A stretch of DNA of 64,000 bases, from positions 42,209 through 106,208 of the forward strand of contig DASTXR010000154.1 of NCBI GenBank assembly GCA_035765415.1, in the 5' to 3' direction. Below are positions 1 to 8,548 of this stretch, piece by piece. The first letter of the stretch is position 1; the number at the start of each line of letters is the position of its first letter. This DNA comes from CADEED01 sp035765415. Its GTDB lineage: Bacteria > Pseudomonadota > Gammaproteobacteria > Steroidobacterales > Steroidobacteraceae. The translations under genes and the position numbers were made by a program. The notes beneath the pieces were generated by a model. The model was not told where the DNA came from. It was given only the letters and a program-made list of their open reading frames with translations, and ran no database searches.

Positions 1-987
1 CGGCGCCAGCGTCAGCGTCACGGTGAATACCGCACCCTTTCCCTGACCTGCGCTGTGTGCGGCCACGTCACCACCCATGCGGCGCGCGAGTTGTCGCGCG
101 ATCGCAAGCCCGAGGCCCGCGCCATGGGTGACGCCTTCGCCGCTGCCTCGATTGTGCAGATCGAACAGCTTCTCCGCGGTCGCGGGATCGAAGCCGCGCC
201 CCTGATCGCTGATGTCGAGACGCCATTGCCCATCGCCGGCCGCCGCCGCGATGCGCACGCTGCCGCCTCCATACTTGTGCGCGTTGTCGAGCAGGTTTTC
301 CAGGATGACTCGCAGTCCGTCGCGATCGCCCAGCACGTGGACGGCATCGATCGCCTGGACTTCGACCGCCCCGCCGCTCGACGTGCGGGCGCGATGCGCC
401 AGCAGGTCGCCGATGAATTGCGCGGCGTCGATACGCTGCACGCCCTCGCGCGGTTCACGCGTCATGGCGCGCTGGTACGCGAGAATGGTTTCCGCCAGGT
501 GCTCGAGGCGATCGCACTCGACCTGTCCCAGGTGGATCAGCTCCGCACGCTGCGCTTCCGGAATGCTGCCGAGCGCGAGACTCTGCAGCAGGCCTTTCAC
601 GCCGGCAACGGGCGTCTTGAATTCGTGGCTGGTGAATTGCAGCAGCTTTTCCATGTCCTCGCGTTGTTGCTTGCGGCGCTGTGCGAGCACGAACAGCACC
701 ACCAGGCTGCCGGACAACATGAGCGCGAGCAGCGTGGACTCACCGACCATCATGAGCTGGCGGCGCTCGTGACGCCGGGTGATTTCGATTTCGCGCTCGG
801 CCATCTGCCCGGCTGACAACCCCTCTTCGCGTGCGAGCAACCCGCGTTCCAGTGCGAAGTTGGCGTTCAGCTCGCCACGCAACAGGATGGTCCACCAGAA
901 CACCAGCGACGCGGTCGCCACCAGCGTGACGCCGAGCGCGATCAGCTCGGCGCGTTCCGAAAGCCACTGTCGAAGCGGGGATCGCAT
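1..987 (-). CDS. Sensor histidine kinase, 3' end beyond window (partial)
   Basis: An open frame of 329 codons runs from an ATG at 987 to the window edge without a stop. Two hydrophobic segments near residues 14-36 and 80-102 bracket a short periplasmic loop, which suggests a membrane-bound sensor. The phosphoacceptor H-box reads FTSHEFKTP with His at about residue 121. The ATPase domain follows with the N-box LLDNAHKYGGG, G1 DQGRGFD and G2 GAGLGLAIA, so the kinase core looks complete and only the last residues are missing. The start codon shares one base with the hemL stop (TGATG), so it is probably translated as the last gene of the haem operon. The signal sensed and the partner response regulator are not visible. 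Confidence 0.9.
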   Translation of the reverse strand, partial: MRSPLRQWLSERAELIALGVTLVATASLVFWWTILLRGELNANFALERGLLAREEGLSAGQMAEREIEITRRHERRQLMMVGESTLLALMLSGSLVVLFVLAQRRKQQREDMEKLLQFTSHEFKTPVAGVKGLLQSLALGSIPEAQRAELIHLGQVECDRLEHLAETILAYQRAMTREPREGVQRIDAAQFIGDLLAHRARTSSGGAVEVQAIDAVHVLGDRDGLRVILENLLDNAHKYGGGSVRIAAAAGDGQWRLDISDQGRGFDPATAEKLFDLHNRGSGEGVTHGAGLGLAIARQLARRMGGDVAAHSAGQGKGAVFTVTLTLAP

Positions 988-2324
988 CAGACCGTATCGC
1001 TCGTTGCCAGCACTTCCAGGAGTCTATCCACATCGCCGGTGGTGTGAGCCGCGGAGAGGAAACACACCTCGTATGCCGACGGCGGCAGATAGACCCCGCG
1101 CGACAGCCAGCCGCGATAACGCCGGTGATATTCATTGACCGCCGTCGAGGTGATCGACGAAGCGGCGACGGGCAGCGCCGCCGACGCGTCGAAGTACGGC
1201 CAGACGATGGGCCCGACGCGGGGGAGCTGCGCCTGGGTCCGCAACGCGCCCTTCGCGTAGGCCGCATCGAGGTGCTTGCCCAGCATCTCGATGTGCCGGT
1301 AGGCGCCGCCTTCGGCGAGCTCGGTCAGCGTGGCGATACCGGCCGCCAGGCATACCGGGTTACCGGCCATGGTGCCCGCCTGGTACACCGGGCCCAGCGG
1401 CGCCAACTGCGCCAGCAGCTCGTGCCGGCCCAGCACCGCCGCCACCGGCAATCCGCCACCGACGATCTTGCCGAGCGTCGTCAGGTCGGGTTCGATGCCT
1501 AACAACTTGTCGTAGCCGTGATAGCCGAAACGGAAGCCGGTGATGACCTCGTCGAAGATGAGGATGGCGCCATGCGCGCGCGTGAGCTCGCGAAGTTTCT
1601 GCAAATATTCCCGCGACTGTTGCAGCAGGCCGTTGTTGGCCGGCAGCGGCTCGATGATGGCCGCCGCGATGTCCTTGCCCTGCTCCCGGAACGCCTGCTC
1701 GAGCGCGCCGACGTCGCCGAGCGGAATGACCAGCGTATCGGCCGCCACCTGCGCGGGCACACCCGCGCTGTCGGCGAGGCCTTGCGTGATGACGCCGCTG
1801 CCCGCCTTCACCATCAGCGAGTCCACGTGTCCGTGGTAACAGCCATCGAACTTGAGAATGCGCCGGCGGCCATTGGACGCGCGCGCGATGCGCACCGCGG
1901 TGGCAACGGCCTCGGTGCCACTGACCACGAACCGCACCAGCTTTGCGTACGGGTACGCCGCGAGCACGCGTTCGGCCAGCTCGCCTTCACTGCGATGCGC
2001 GGTGCCGAAAGCCAGACCGTCCGCGGCGGCGCGCTGCACGGCTTCGACCACTCGCGGATGCGCATGTCCGAGGATCAGCGGTCCCCAGGCCATGCAGAAA
2101 TCGAGGTAGCGATTGCCGTCCTCGTCGGTGACATGGGCGCCCGCTGCCTGTTTGAAGAACACCGGCGTGCCGCCCACCTTGCGGAAGGCGCGAACCGGGC
2201 TCGAGACGCCCGCCGGGATCAGCGCTTCAGCGCGCGAGTAGAGGTCGGCCGAGCGGGTGAGCGGAAGCTCTCGAGGCGTCGATGAGCTGGCAGCCGTCGA
2301 CGGCTTCGCGGATGAATTGGTCAC
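987..2324 (-). CDS. hemL: Glutamate-1-semialdehyde 2,1-aminomutase
   Basis: PLP enzyme that converts glutamate-1-semialdehyde to 5-aminolevulinate in the cytoplasm, the last step of the C5 route into haem. The family signature LYSRAEALIPAGVSSPVRAF is near the start, the phosphate-binding region includes VSGTEAVATAVRIARA, and the PLP lysine is in TTLGKIVGGGLP (Lys about 286). I chose the GTG at 2324 because AAGGAT sits 7 bases upstream and no nearer start codon exists. This gives 445 residues against about 427 for the family, with a Ser/Thr-rich N-terminal tail. The start lies 98 bp inside hemC in another frame, an unusually long overlap. Confidence 0.93.
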   Translation of the reverse strand: MTNSSAKPSTAASSSTPRELPLTRSADLYSRAEALIPAGVSSPVRAFRKVGGTPVFFKQAAGAHVTDEDGNRYLDFCMAWGPLILGHAHPRVVEAVQRAAADGLAFGTAHRSEGELAERVLAAYPYAKLVRFVVSGTEAVATAVRIARASNGRRRILKFDGCYHGHVDSLMVKAGSGVITQGLADSAGVPAQVAADTLVIPLGDVGALEQAFREQGKDIAAAIIEPLPANNGLLQQSREYLQKLRELTRAHGAILIFDEVITGFRFGYHGYDKLLGIEPDLTTLGKIVGGGLPVAAVLGRHELLAQLAPLGPVYQAGTMAGNPVCLAAGIATLTELAEGGAYRHIEMLGKHLDAAYAKGALRTQAQLPRVGPIVWPYFDASAALPVAASSITSTAVNEYHRRYRGWLSRGVYLPPSAYEVCFLSAAHTTGDVDRLLEVLATSDTV

Positions 2325-3192
2325 GTTGCGATCCTTCAATGACTCGTGGCAGGTCGATACTGTGCGCGGCCCAGCCGCGCTCGGTGGCAATTCCGAGGTG
2401 CGCGCGACCGTGAGCCACGTGGCAGCCAAAGGGCGTCGAACAGCCGCCCTCGATGACACGCAGGAAGTCCCGCTCCCAGCGCGTGGCCGCGACGCAGTCC
2501 GCGTCGGCGAGCATGGCGACGTGGGCTTCGATTTCTTCGTCACCCGCGCGGCACTGCGCCGCCAGCGCTCCCTGCCCGGGCGCGGGAATCCACCACTCCG
2601 GTGGCAGCTCGACCACCGCGAACGGCGTGAGATCGAGTTTCAGGCGCGTGAGCCCCGCGGCAGCGAGCACGATGGCATCGACCGTTTGACCTTCCGCGAG
2701 CCTGCGCAGGCGCGTGGGCACGTTGCCGCGCAATGGAACCGACACGGCATGGGGCGCGAACTGGCCTAACAAGGCAGTCCGGCGTAATGAAGAAGCACCG
2801 ACCCTGGCGCCAGCCGCCAATGGCAGGAGGCCATCGTCGCGCTCCACGTAGAACTCGCGGCGCACCAGCAGCCAGTCGGCCGACGTGGCGCGCGGCAGGA
2901 TGGTGCGATTCGAGAGTCCCGCGGGCTCGGCCGTGGGCAGGTCCTTGAGTGAATGCACCACCAGGTCGATGCGACGATCGAGCAGCGCGAGCTCGAGCTC
3001 GCGCGTGAAGAAACCTTTCTCCATCTTGCCGACCAGCAATGGGGACGGGTCGAGGTCGCCGCGCGTGGCGATGACCGTGATCTCCGTCTCCCACGTGGGC
3101 GCGGGCGCCGCAGCCCGCAGGGAAGCGAGCACCGTGCGTGATTGCCACAACGCCAGGTCACTGCCGCGGCTGCCGATGTTCCTTGCACTCAT
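2227..3192 (-). CDS. hemC: Porphobilinogen deaminase (hydroxymethylbilane synthase)
   Basis: Polymerises four porphobilinogens into hydroxymethylbilane. The 321-residue product shows the N-terminal IGSRGSDLALWQS motif, the catalytic Asp in HSLKDLPTAEP, the Arg-rich GASSLRRTALL motif, and the cofactor-attaching cysteine in VIEGGCSTPFG (Cys 251). Its ATG overlaps the hemA stop by four bases (ATGA), which indicates translational coupling. The C-terminal domain is short and diverged, and its last 32 codons are shared out of frame with the start of hemL. It is a normal-length, intact enzyme as far as can be seen. Confidence 0.95.
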   Translation of the reverse strand: MSARNIGSRGSDLALWQSRTVLASLRAAAPAPTWETEITVIATRGDLDPSPLLVGKMEKGFFTRELELALLDRRIDLVVHSLKDLPTAEPAGLSNRTILPRATSADWLLVRREFYVERDDGLLPLAAGARVGASSLRRTALLGQFAPHAVSVPLRGNVPTRLRRLAEGQTVDAIVLAAAGLTRLKLDLTPFAVVELPPEWWIPAPGQGALAAQCRAGDEEIEAHVAMLADADCVAATRWERDFLRVIEGGCSTPFGCHVAHGRAHLGIATERGWAAHSIDLPRVIEGSQRDQFIREAVDGCQLIDASRASAHPLGRPLLAR

Positions 3193-4268
3193 GGCGCGTC
3201 GCGCCTCGCGGCCGAAATGAACTGGTGAAGCATGGCATTGACCTCGGAGGTCACTTTGCGTGCGCGCTGCGGCGGCATGCCTTCGAGCAATGCGGGTAGT
3301 TTGTTTTGCATGAATTCCGTTCGCATGGCCGTCATCGCCGCGAGTGTGTCGCTCGGCGGCGGTGCGAGCAACGTCTGACAGATCTTCTCCGCGACACCGG
3401 CGCATTCCATTTCCAGAGCGGCGAACTCGGCTTCCGGCAGGATTGCGCCATTGCCGTCCAGCAGTTCGTCGAGCGTCGTGAGCTTCCAGCCGGGCGCGTC
3501 GACGAGTTGCAGCGGGCTGCCGAGATCGAACACGCGCGCGCCGCCGGCGCGTTCCGGCAGGCGCAGCCAGCCCGCGGGAGCGCCGGAACACACGATGACA
3601 TTCGCCGCGCGGCGCACGTACGCTTCGAACGCGCGCATGCTGGCGCGATTGAAGCTTTCCACCGCGGTGAATCCCGCGTCGGCGAGCGCACGTAACATGG
3701 CCTGGCCGATTTCTCCGAGACCGAATACCGCCACCGTCTCGTTGCGGTCCACTCCGGCCAGCCGCTGGATCACCAGCGCCTGCACGCCACCCGTGCGGCC
3801 CTGGGGAAGGATGCGACGTGCGCGGTTGATGAGGTCGCCGACGCCGCGCCATGCGACGTGCAGGCTGCGGCATACGGTGCCACCTTCATGGGCTTGTTCG
3901 AAAGCGCGAATCACCTGGCGCCCGATGGCGTGTTCACCCTGCGCGACGGAGTCGAGCCCGGCAGCCACGCGCAGCAGTCCTCCGACCGCCGCTGCGCCGT
4001 GCCGCACGCGCGGCCTGACGTGATCGGGATTCTCCGCGGCGCCGATGAGCGCGGCGCTGAACAGTTCCGCGGCCCACGAAGGCCGCTCGGACGCCAGCAA
4101 CCATTCGACGCGCGCACAACTCTCGATGCGCACCACGCCGGTGATCTCGCCCGCATCCAGCAGTTGTTTGGACGGACCGCTCGAATCGGAGTCGAACCCG
4201 GCGAGCGCCGCGCGCACCGCCGAGGGCGCCTCGCGATAACTCATGCCGACGAGAGCCAGCGGAATCAT
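3189..4268 (-). CDS. hemA: Glutamyl-tRNA reductase, short divergent form
   Basis: NADPH-dependent reduction of Glu-tRNA to glutamate-1-semialdehyde, first committed step of the C5 pathway. Evidence is the start MIPLALVGMSYREAP, the nucleophile Cys 51 in IESCARVEW (family: TCNR-E), AGLDSVAQGEHAIGRQV (family: GLDSMVLGExQIxGQV), and a Rossmann stretch VAVFGLGEIGQAM. The protein is 359 residues against about 415-430 for typical HemA. It departs from consensus at several usually fixed positions, for example CAR in place of CNR. Position between hemE and hemC, 7 bp after hemE, strongly supports the call. Whether it is the cell's main GluTR or a second copy cannot be told here. Confidence 0.82.
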   Translation of the reverse strand: MIPLALVGMSYREAPSAVRAALAGFDSDSSGPSKQLLDAGEITGVVRIESCARVEWLLASERPSWAAELFSAALIGAAENPDHVRPRVRHGAAAVGGLLRVAAGLDSVAQGEHAIGRQVIRAFEQAHEGGTVCRSLHVAWRGVGDLINRARRILPQGRTGGVQALVIQRLAGVDRNETVAVFGLGEIGQAMLRALADAGFTAVESFNRASMRAFEAYVRRAANVIVCSGAPAGWLRLPERAGGARVFDLGSPLQLVDAPGWKLTTLDELLDGNGAILPEAEFAALEMECAGVAEKICQTLLAPPPSDTLAAMTAMRTEFMQNKLPALLEGMPPQRARKVTSEVNAMLHQFISAARRDAP

Positions 4269-4275
4269 GGCGGCG

Positions 4276-5310
4276 TCAGTTGAATTCCACGGCGGTGTCC
4301 ACCAGTGCCGCCACCGTCTCCGGCGGCGTACCCGGCAGGATGCCGTGACCCAGATTGAGGATGCAGCTGCGGCCGCCCGTCGTCCGCTTCATGGTCTCGA
4401 GCAGCTCGCGCGTCCGTGAACGAATGACATCGGCGCTGCCTAACAACAGCACCGGATCGATGTTTCCCTGCAGCAGGTGCCGCGGGTAGATGTCGCGCGC
4501 CACCTCCCATTCGGTGCGCCAGTCGAGCGAGAAGCCGGTGACGCCGCTTTCGCCGAGCAGCGTCAGCAGGTGATGCCCGCCGCGCACGAACAGCAGCGTG
4601 GGGACCTTGCGCGCATTGAGCTTTTCGGTGATGCGTTGCAGGGCCGGCAGCGCGAAATCGCGATACTCGTCCGGAGCCAGCAAGCCGCCCCAGGAGTCGA
4701 ACAACTGGACCGCATCGGCGCCGGCGTCGACCTGCGCGAGAAGGAGGTCCGCAACGACATCGGCAATCGTATTCAGCGCGCGCTTCGCCAGAGCGGGATC
4801 CCGATGCATGAGCGTGCGGGCCTCGCGGAAGTCATCGCTGCCGCCGCCTTCCACGCAGTACGCGAACAGCGTGAACGGCGCGCCGGCGAACCCCAGGATT
4901 CCGTAGCGGTCCTTGAGCGTGGCTTTCAGGTGCGCGACCGCGCGCGGCAGATAGGCTATGCGGTCGAGCACGCCGTCGAGTTGCCACGCGTCGAAGTCGG
5001 CGCCGGTGCGCAAGGGTTTGGCGATGCGCGGACCTTCGCCCGGGCCGAAGCTGACGCCCAGCCCCATGGCAAGCGGCACCACGAGAATGTCCGAGAACAC
5101 GATGGCGGCGTCGAGCTTGTATCGATCGAGCGGCTCGAGCGCTGCGCGGGTAGACAGTTCCGGGTTCTGGCAGACATCCCAGAAACTGTGCTCGGCGCGA
5201 AGCGCGCGATAGCCCGGAAGATAGCGCCCGGCCTGGCGCATCAACCACACCGGCGGGCGGTCGAGCGCGTCGCCGCGAAGTGCCGCCAGAAATCGCTCAC
5301 GCGAATGCAT
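4276..5310 (-). CDS. hemE: Uroporphyrinogen decarboxylase
   Basis: Decarboxylates the four acetate side chains of uroporphyrinogen III to coproporphyrinogen III in the cytoplasm. The 344-residue product has the two family signatures: PPVWLMRQAGRYLPGYR near residue 19 and GFAGAPFTLFAYCVEGG near residue 140. DAAIVFSDILVVPLAMG and the C-terminal GNIDPVLLLGSADVIR are also typical. Length matches the family. First gene of the hemE-hemA-hemC-hemL-kinase run; the 109 bp to divergent hemD must hold promoters for both directions. Confidence 0.97.
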   Translation of the reverse strand: MHSRERFLAALRGDALDRPPVWLMRQAGRYLPGYRALRAEHSFWDVCQNPELSTRAALEPLDRYKLDAAIVFSDILVVPLAMGLGVSFGPGEGPRIAKPLRTGADFDAWQLDGVLDRIAYLPRAVAHLKATLKDRYGILGFAGAPFTLFAYCVEGGGSDDFREARTLMHRDPALAKRALNTIADVVADLLLAQVDAGADAVQLFDSWGGLLAPDEYRDFALPALQRITEKLNARKVPTLLFVRGGHHLLTLLGESGVTGFSLDWRTEWEVARDIYPRHLLQGNIDPVLLLGSADVIRSRTRELLETMKRTTGGRSCILNLGHGILPGTPPETVAALVDTAVEFN

Positions 5311-5419
5311 CGTGGATAAACTCCATTGAAATCAAGTGAAAGCGTACGGGCGGCGGGCGCGGCAACTGTCACAGCTATGTCACGCCCAAAGCGGCCCGCG
5401 CAACCCGGGGCTAACATTC

Positions 5420-6190
5420 ATGACGGAGTTCGCGTTGCCCTACACCTGGATCGTCACGAAATCACAGCCACACGCCGACAGCCTGGTCATACAGCTGCGC
5501 CGGCAGGGGTTCCGTGCGCTCGCGATTTCCTGCATCGAACACCAGTGGCACGACTGGCCTGAATTGCGACGCATCGGCGCCACGGGCGACGCCCTGCTGT
5601 TCGTGACCAGCCGGGCGGCCGCCGCGCGAGTCGACGTGCCGAAAGGCGTCATGGTTGCCGCAATTGCGCCGACCACGTCGGCGACGCTTCAGGCTCGCGG
5701 CATCCACGTCGGGTTATCCGCCCCCGGTGGAGTTCGGGAACTGGCACGGGCTGTCCACGAATCGGCCGCCATTCCGGCCGGCGCCGAGGTTTTCTACCCC
5801 ACCAGCGATGCCGCCTTGCGCCAACCGGAACACCTGGCCGCCGTGGCCACGCTGTCCCAGCGCCTGCGCGTGCACACCCAGGCGGTGTATTCGACGGTGG
5901 CTCCCGGCAACCTTGCGCAGGAACTGGCGGCATTGCGCACGCCCGACTCCCCGAGTCCTCCGCCTTTCGGATTCTCCTTCTGGAGCCCGTCGAGCATCGA
6001 GAATTTCGCGAGCGCTCGCGGATTCGAACTGGCGCCGGGCCCGGTCGTACTCATCGGCGGATCCACGATGCGCTGCTGGCGCGAAACCGCGCCGCCTGCA
6101 TGGCGGCGCGCCTACAACCATGACGCGGAGACGCCGCTCGAGTGGTCGCTGCGCTTCCTCGAACGCGGCGAGGCGGGCGGCGATAGTTAG
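5420..6190 (+). CDS. hemD: Uroporphyrinogen-III synthase
   Basis: Cyclises hydroxymethylbilane to uroporphyrinogen III. HemD proteins are poorly conserved, and this 256-residue product is recognised by overall pattern: WIVTKSQPHADSLVIQLRRQGFRAL at the start (split here as a typical TRP/SQP-x-A motif), ALLFVTSRAAAARV, the mid-region AVGPTT-like IAPTTSATLQARG, and a second-domain FWSPSSIENFA. The ATG at 5420 fits the beginning of homology; its ribosome site (CGGGG) is weak. Divergent from hemE and convergent with the bacterioferritin-like gene. The surrounding hem genes raise confidence in this otherwise low-identity assignment. Confidence 0.8.
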   Translation: MTEFALPYTWIVTKSQPHADSLVIQLRRQGFRALAISCIEHQWHDWPELRRIGATGDALLFVTSRAAAARVDVPKGVMVAAIAPTTSATLQARGIHVGLSAPGGVRELARAVHESAAIPAGAEVFYPTSDAALRQPEHLAAVATLSQRLRVHTQAVYSTVAPGNLAQELAALRTPDSPSPPPFGFSFWSPSSIENFASARGFELAPGPVVLIGGSTMRCWRETAPPAWRRAYNHDAETPLEWSLRFLERGEAGGDS

Positions 6191-6194
6191 GCTG

Positions 6195-6653
6195 CTACTT
6201 GATGGACCCCGGCTTGCGCATCATCTTGCGGATATCCGCGAGATGCATTTCCTCGGCGGCGATCTGGTCGCGCGCGTATTCCTCGAGCAGGATGCTCTTG
6301 CCTTCCACGAGCTTTAGCAGCTGGTAGTACGCGTCCAGGCCCTCCTTCTCGTGCTCGTGGGCTTCGATGAGGATTTCGTTCACGTCGTGCTTGTGCGTCT
6401 CGAGCAGCGATCCGATGCTGAGCGAGGGATGCCCGCCGAAAGCGGTGATGTGCTCACCGGCCATCACGGCGTGCGCGTTCGATTCGTTCGACTGGTCGCG
6501 CAGCCAGGCGACGATCGGGATGCGGTTGTGACCGAAGATCATGAAGCTGTAGTGCATGTAGCGCACCACGCCCGCGAGCTCGAGCTCGAGGATCTTGTTC
6601 AGACTCGCGAGTACCTGCTTGGTGAGATCGGCTTCCAGGGGTGAGTCGGTCAT
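6195..6653 (-). CDS. Bacterioferritin-like ferritin-family protein
   Basis: A 152-residue all-helical protein with the four-helix pattern and carboxylate/His ligands of the ferritin fold: ILELELAGVVRYMHYSF, SNESNAHAVMAGEHI, HEHEKEGLDAYYQLL and IAAEEMHLADIRKMM. These match bacterioferritin-type diiron sites, implying iron storage or oxidative-stress detoxification in the cytoplasm. The start at 6653 is set by AGAGGAAC seven bases upstream. It lies between haem genes and a glycosidase, and a 19-bp dyad resembling a Fur box sits about 85 bp upstream, so iron control is likely. A haem-ligating Met cannot be assigned with certainty. Confidence 0.85.
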   Translation of the reverse strand: MTDSPLEADLTKQVLASLNKILELELAGVVRYMHYSFMIFGHNRIPIVAWLRDQSNESNAHAVMAGEHITAFGGHPSLSIGSLLETHKHDVNEILIEAHEHEKEGLDAYYQLLKLVEGKSILLEEYARDQIAAEEMHLADIRKMMRKPGSIK

Positions 6654-6735
6654 GGCGCGTTCCTCTTGTCGGTTCTTCGGATCCAGGGCGTGCATCCTAG
6701 TGCAGCCGCGCGCGGATGTCAGGCATGCGAATGCC

Positions 6736-6754
6736 AATGCGAATTCCTCGCATT
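6736..6754. promoter_or_regulatory. Candidate Fur box upstream of the bacterioferritin-like gene
   Basis: AATGCGA, five bases, then TCGCATT form a perfect 7-bp inverted repeat. Against the 7-1-7 Fur pattern with flanks (AATGATAATnATTATCATT) it matches 12 of 18 positions. It sits 83 bp upstream of the bacterioferritin-like start and 26 bp after the GH39 stop. It could instead be a weak terminator stem for GH39, but no T-run follows. Confidence 0.4.
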
Positions 6755-6779
6755 CTGCGCGCTGGCGCGGTGCGGCTAG

Positions 6780-8462
6780 CTACCGGATCAGCAACAGCGA
6801 CACGGCTTGTCGGGGAAGCGCAAACGATAGCTGTACGGAACCTCCGACGCGCGCCACGGTGGTTTCCGTTGCGTCGAGCGTCGACAGTTGCGCCGCGTTG
6901 CGCAGCGCGTCGTAGGAAACCTTGTCAGGTGCGATCGGCGATCCCATGCGCTGCCATGCCGCATAGGAATTGCTGTGCTGCTGGTCGATGCGATAGTGCG
7001 TGACCGCAGGCGTGCCACGCCGCAGGCCCGTGACGTCCAGCTTGATGGTCGCGATCGGCCCGGCCACGTCGTCATCGTGGTAGTGCCAGACCAGCACAGC
7101 GACCACTTCGTCGCTGCGTGTCGCCATGACACCCACGTCCGGCGCGCCGCCAACGCCCTTGGCGAGAATGTCGTCGAGCGGAACCTGGTGCGAGCTCGTG
7201 GCGGGCAGCCGGCGTCCCTGCATCCGGCTGAACATGCGGAACACGTTGAGCACCGGCATGTCGATGCCATTGCTCGCCAGTTGGCGGAATCCCGCGAAAT
7301 AAGGCTGGTCCTCGAATTCGAATGCCCAGGTCAGGGCGCCCTGGAGGTTTACGCGATGGCGCGCGGCGAGCTCGTGTTTGCGCGCAAAACTGGCTGCCGT
7401 GTAGCTCGAATACATGGTGCCGTTCCGATAACCGAAGCGCGGTCCCTGGCACGCCGCGCAACCTTCGGGATCGGATTCACCGATGATGATGGGCTTGCCG
7501 GAGAGCGCCGGCCGCGCGGCGATCATCCGGAAGCCGGTGTCGATCGTCGCCAGGTGTGCCTGGATGCCCATGCGCACGTGCCCATCGACGAAGTTCGGCG
7601 CGCCCTTGGCGTGAAAAGCGAGGAAGTCCGTGGGCGTGCCCTGCTCACCCGTCGCGTGGTTAGTTCCCTGCGTGATGTGATCGAGAAAACCTTCCATGTA
7701 GGCGCCGCCGTGGCCGGCGGTGTGCGGGCCGCCAACGCGCGCGGAAGGGAGTGCTCGTCGCACGCCGGCAATTGCGTAGTCGTGCAGCTTGTAGAACTCC
7801 TCGCGCGAAGCTTTCCAGTACGCCGGTCCATTCGGTTCGTTCCAGGTCTCGAACCACCAGCGCCGCACTTCCGCTTCGCCGTAGCGCTGCACCAGGTGAC
7901 GCGTGAGCTCGAAACACAGTTCCGACCAGCGATCGTAGTCGCGCGGCGGATATCCCCAGCCGCCGCTGATCAGGTTGTAGTCGAATCCGGGGCGCCAGGA
8001 ATGTTTGTAAGGCACCGACGCGGGCGCCGTGCTCAACGCCTGGGGCATGAAACCGAGCTGCACGAACGGTCGCACGCCGTTCGACAGATAGGCGTCGAAT
8101 ATCCCGTCGATGACTCGCCAGTCGTAGCGGGGGTTGCCGGCGGCGTCCTCGGTGTAGACGTTGGTGCTGCCCCATTTCAGCGCTGGCGTACCGTCGCCTG
8201 ACGACAGCAGATTGTGCGCGCGGAAGTAGACGTCGTCCTTCCTGAGCTGGCCCAGCTCACCCAGCAACTGCCGCCCATCCTTCATGGTGGCGTAGTTAGG
8301 CTCGTCGGCGCCGAAGAAGCGCCAGATCGGCGTCACGTCCCCGCTGGCGCGAGCGGCGCTCACCTCGATGGCGACCTCGAAGCCGTCGGCAGCGGCAACG
8401 GCGCGGGACAGCAGCAGCGCCGCGGCGATGATGGCAAGGAAACGCGGGGTGGCAGGTTTCAT
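6780..8462 (-). CDS. GH39-like glycoside hydrolase, secreted
   Basis: A 560-residue protein with an N-terminal signal peptide (cleavage likely after the AVAAA near residue 25), so periplasmic or exported. The TIM-barrel features of clan A/GH39 are clear: WWFETWNEPNGPAYW with acid/base Glu 209 and KPIIIGESDPEG with nucleophile Glu 329, followed by a beta-rich C-terminal domain. GH39 holds beta-xylosidases, iduronidases and some rhamnose-releasing enzymes. The neighbouring rhamnose operon makes a pectin or rhamnosyl substrate plausible, but the sequence alone does not fix it. It lies downstream of a TonB receptor on the same strand, separated by a terminator. Confidence 0.82.
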   Translation of the reverse strand: MKPATPRFLAIIAAALLLSRAVAAADGFEVAIEVSAARASGDVTPIWRFFGADEPNYATMKDGRQLLGELGQLRKDDVYFRAHNLLSSGDGTPALKWGSTNVYTEDAAGNPRYDWRVIDGIFDAYLSNGVRPFVQLGFMPQALSTAPASVPYKHSWRPGFDYNLISGGWGYPPRDYDRWSELCFELTRHLVQRYGEAEVRRWWFETWNEPNGPAYWKASREEFYKLHDYAIAGVRRALPSARVGGPHTAGHGGAYMEGFLDHITQGTNHATGEQGTPTDFLAFHAKGAPNFVDGHVRMGIQAHLATIDTGFRMIAARPALSGKPIIIGESDPEGCAACQGPRFGYRNGTMYSSYTAASFARKHELAARHRVNLQGALTWAFEFEDQPYFAGFRQLASNGIDMPVLNVFRMFSRMQGRRLPATSSHQVPLDDILAKGVGGAPDVGVMATRSDEVVAVLVWHYHDDDVAGPIATIKLDVTGLRRGTPAVTHYRIDQQHSNSYAAWQRMGSPIAPDKVSYDALRNAAQLSTLDATETTVARVGGSVQLSFALPRQAVSLLLIR

Positions 8463-8499
8463 GGAGCCATTATGGTGGAACCATCACGGCGCGAAAATG

Positions 8500-8535
8500 A
8501 AAAAGGGGCGGACAGACTCGCGCCTGCCCGCCCCT
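8500..8535 (-). terminator. Rho-independent terminator after TonB receptor 1
   Basis: Read on the minus strand, AGGGGCGG pairs with CCGCCCCT (extended by CAG/CTG past one mismatch) and is followed directly by TTTTTC. It begins 14 bp past the receptor stop and separates that gene from the GH39 gene. Confidence 0.8.
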
Positions 8536-8548
8536 GACTCATCTGCGA

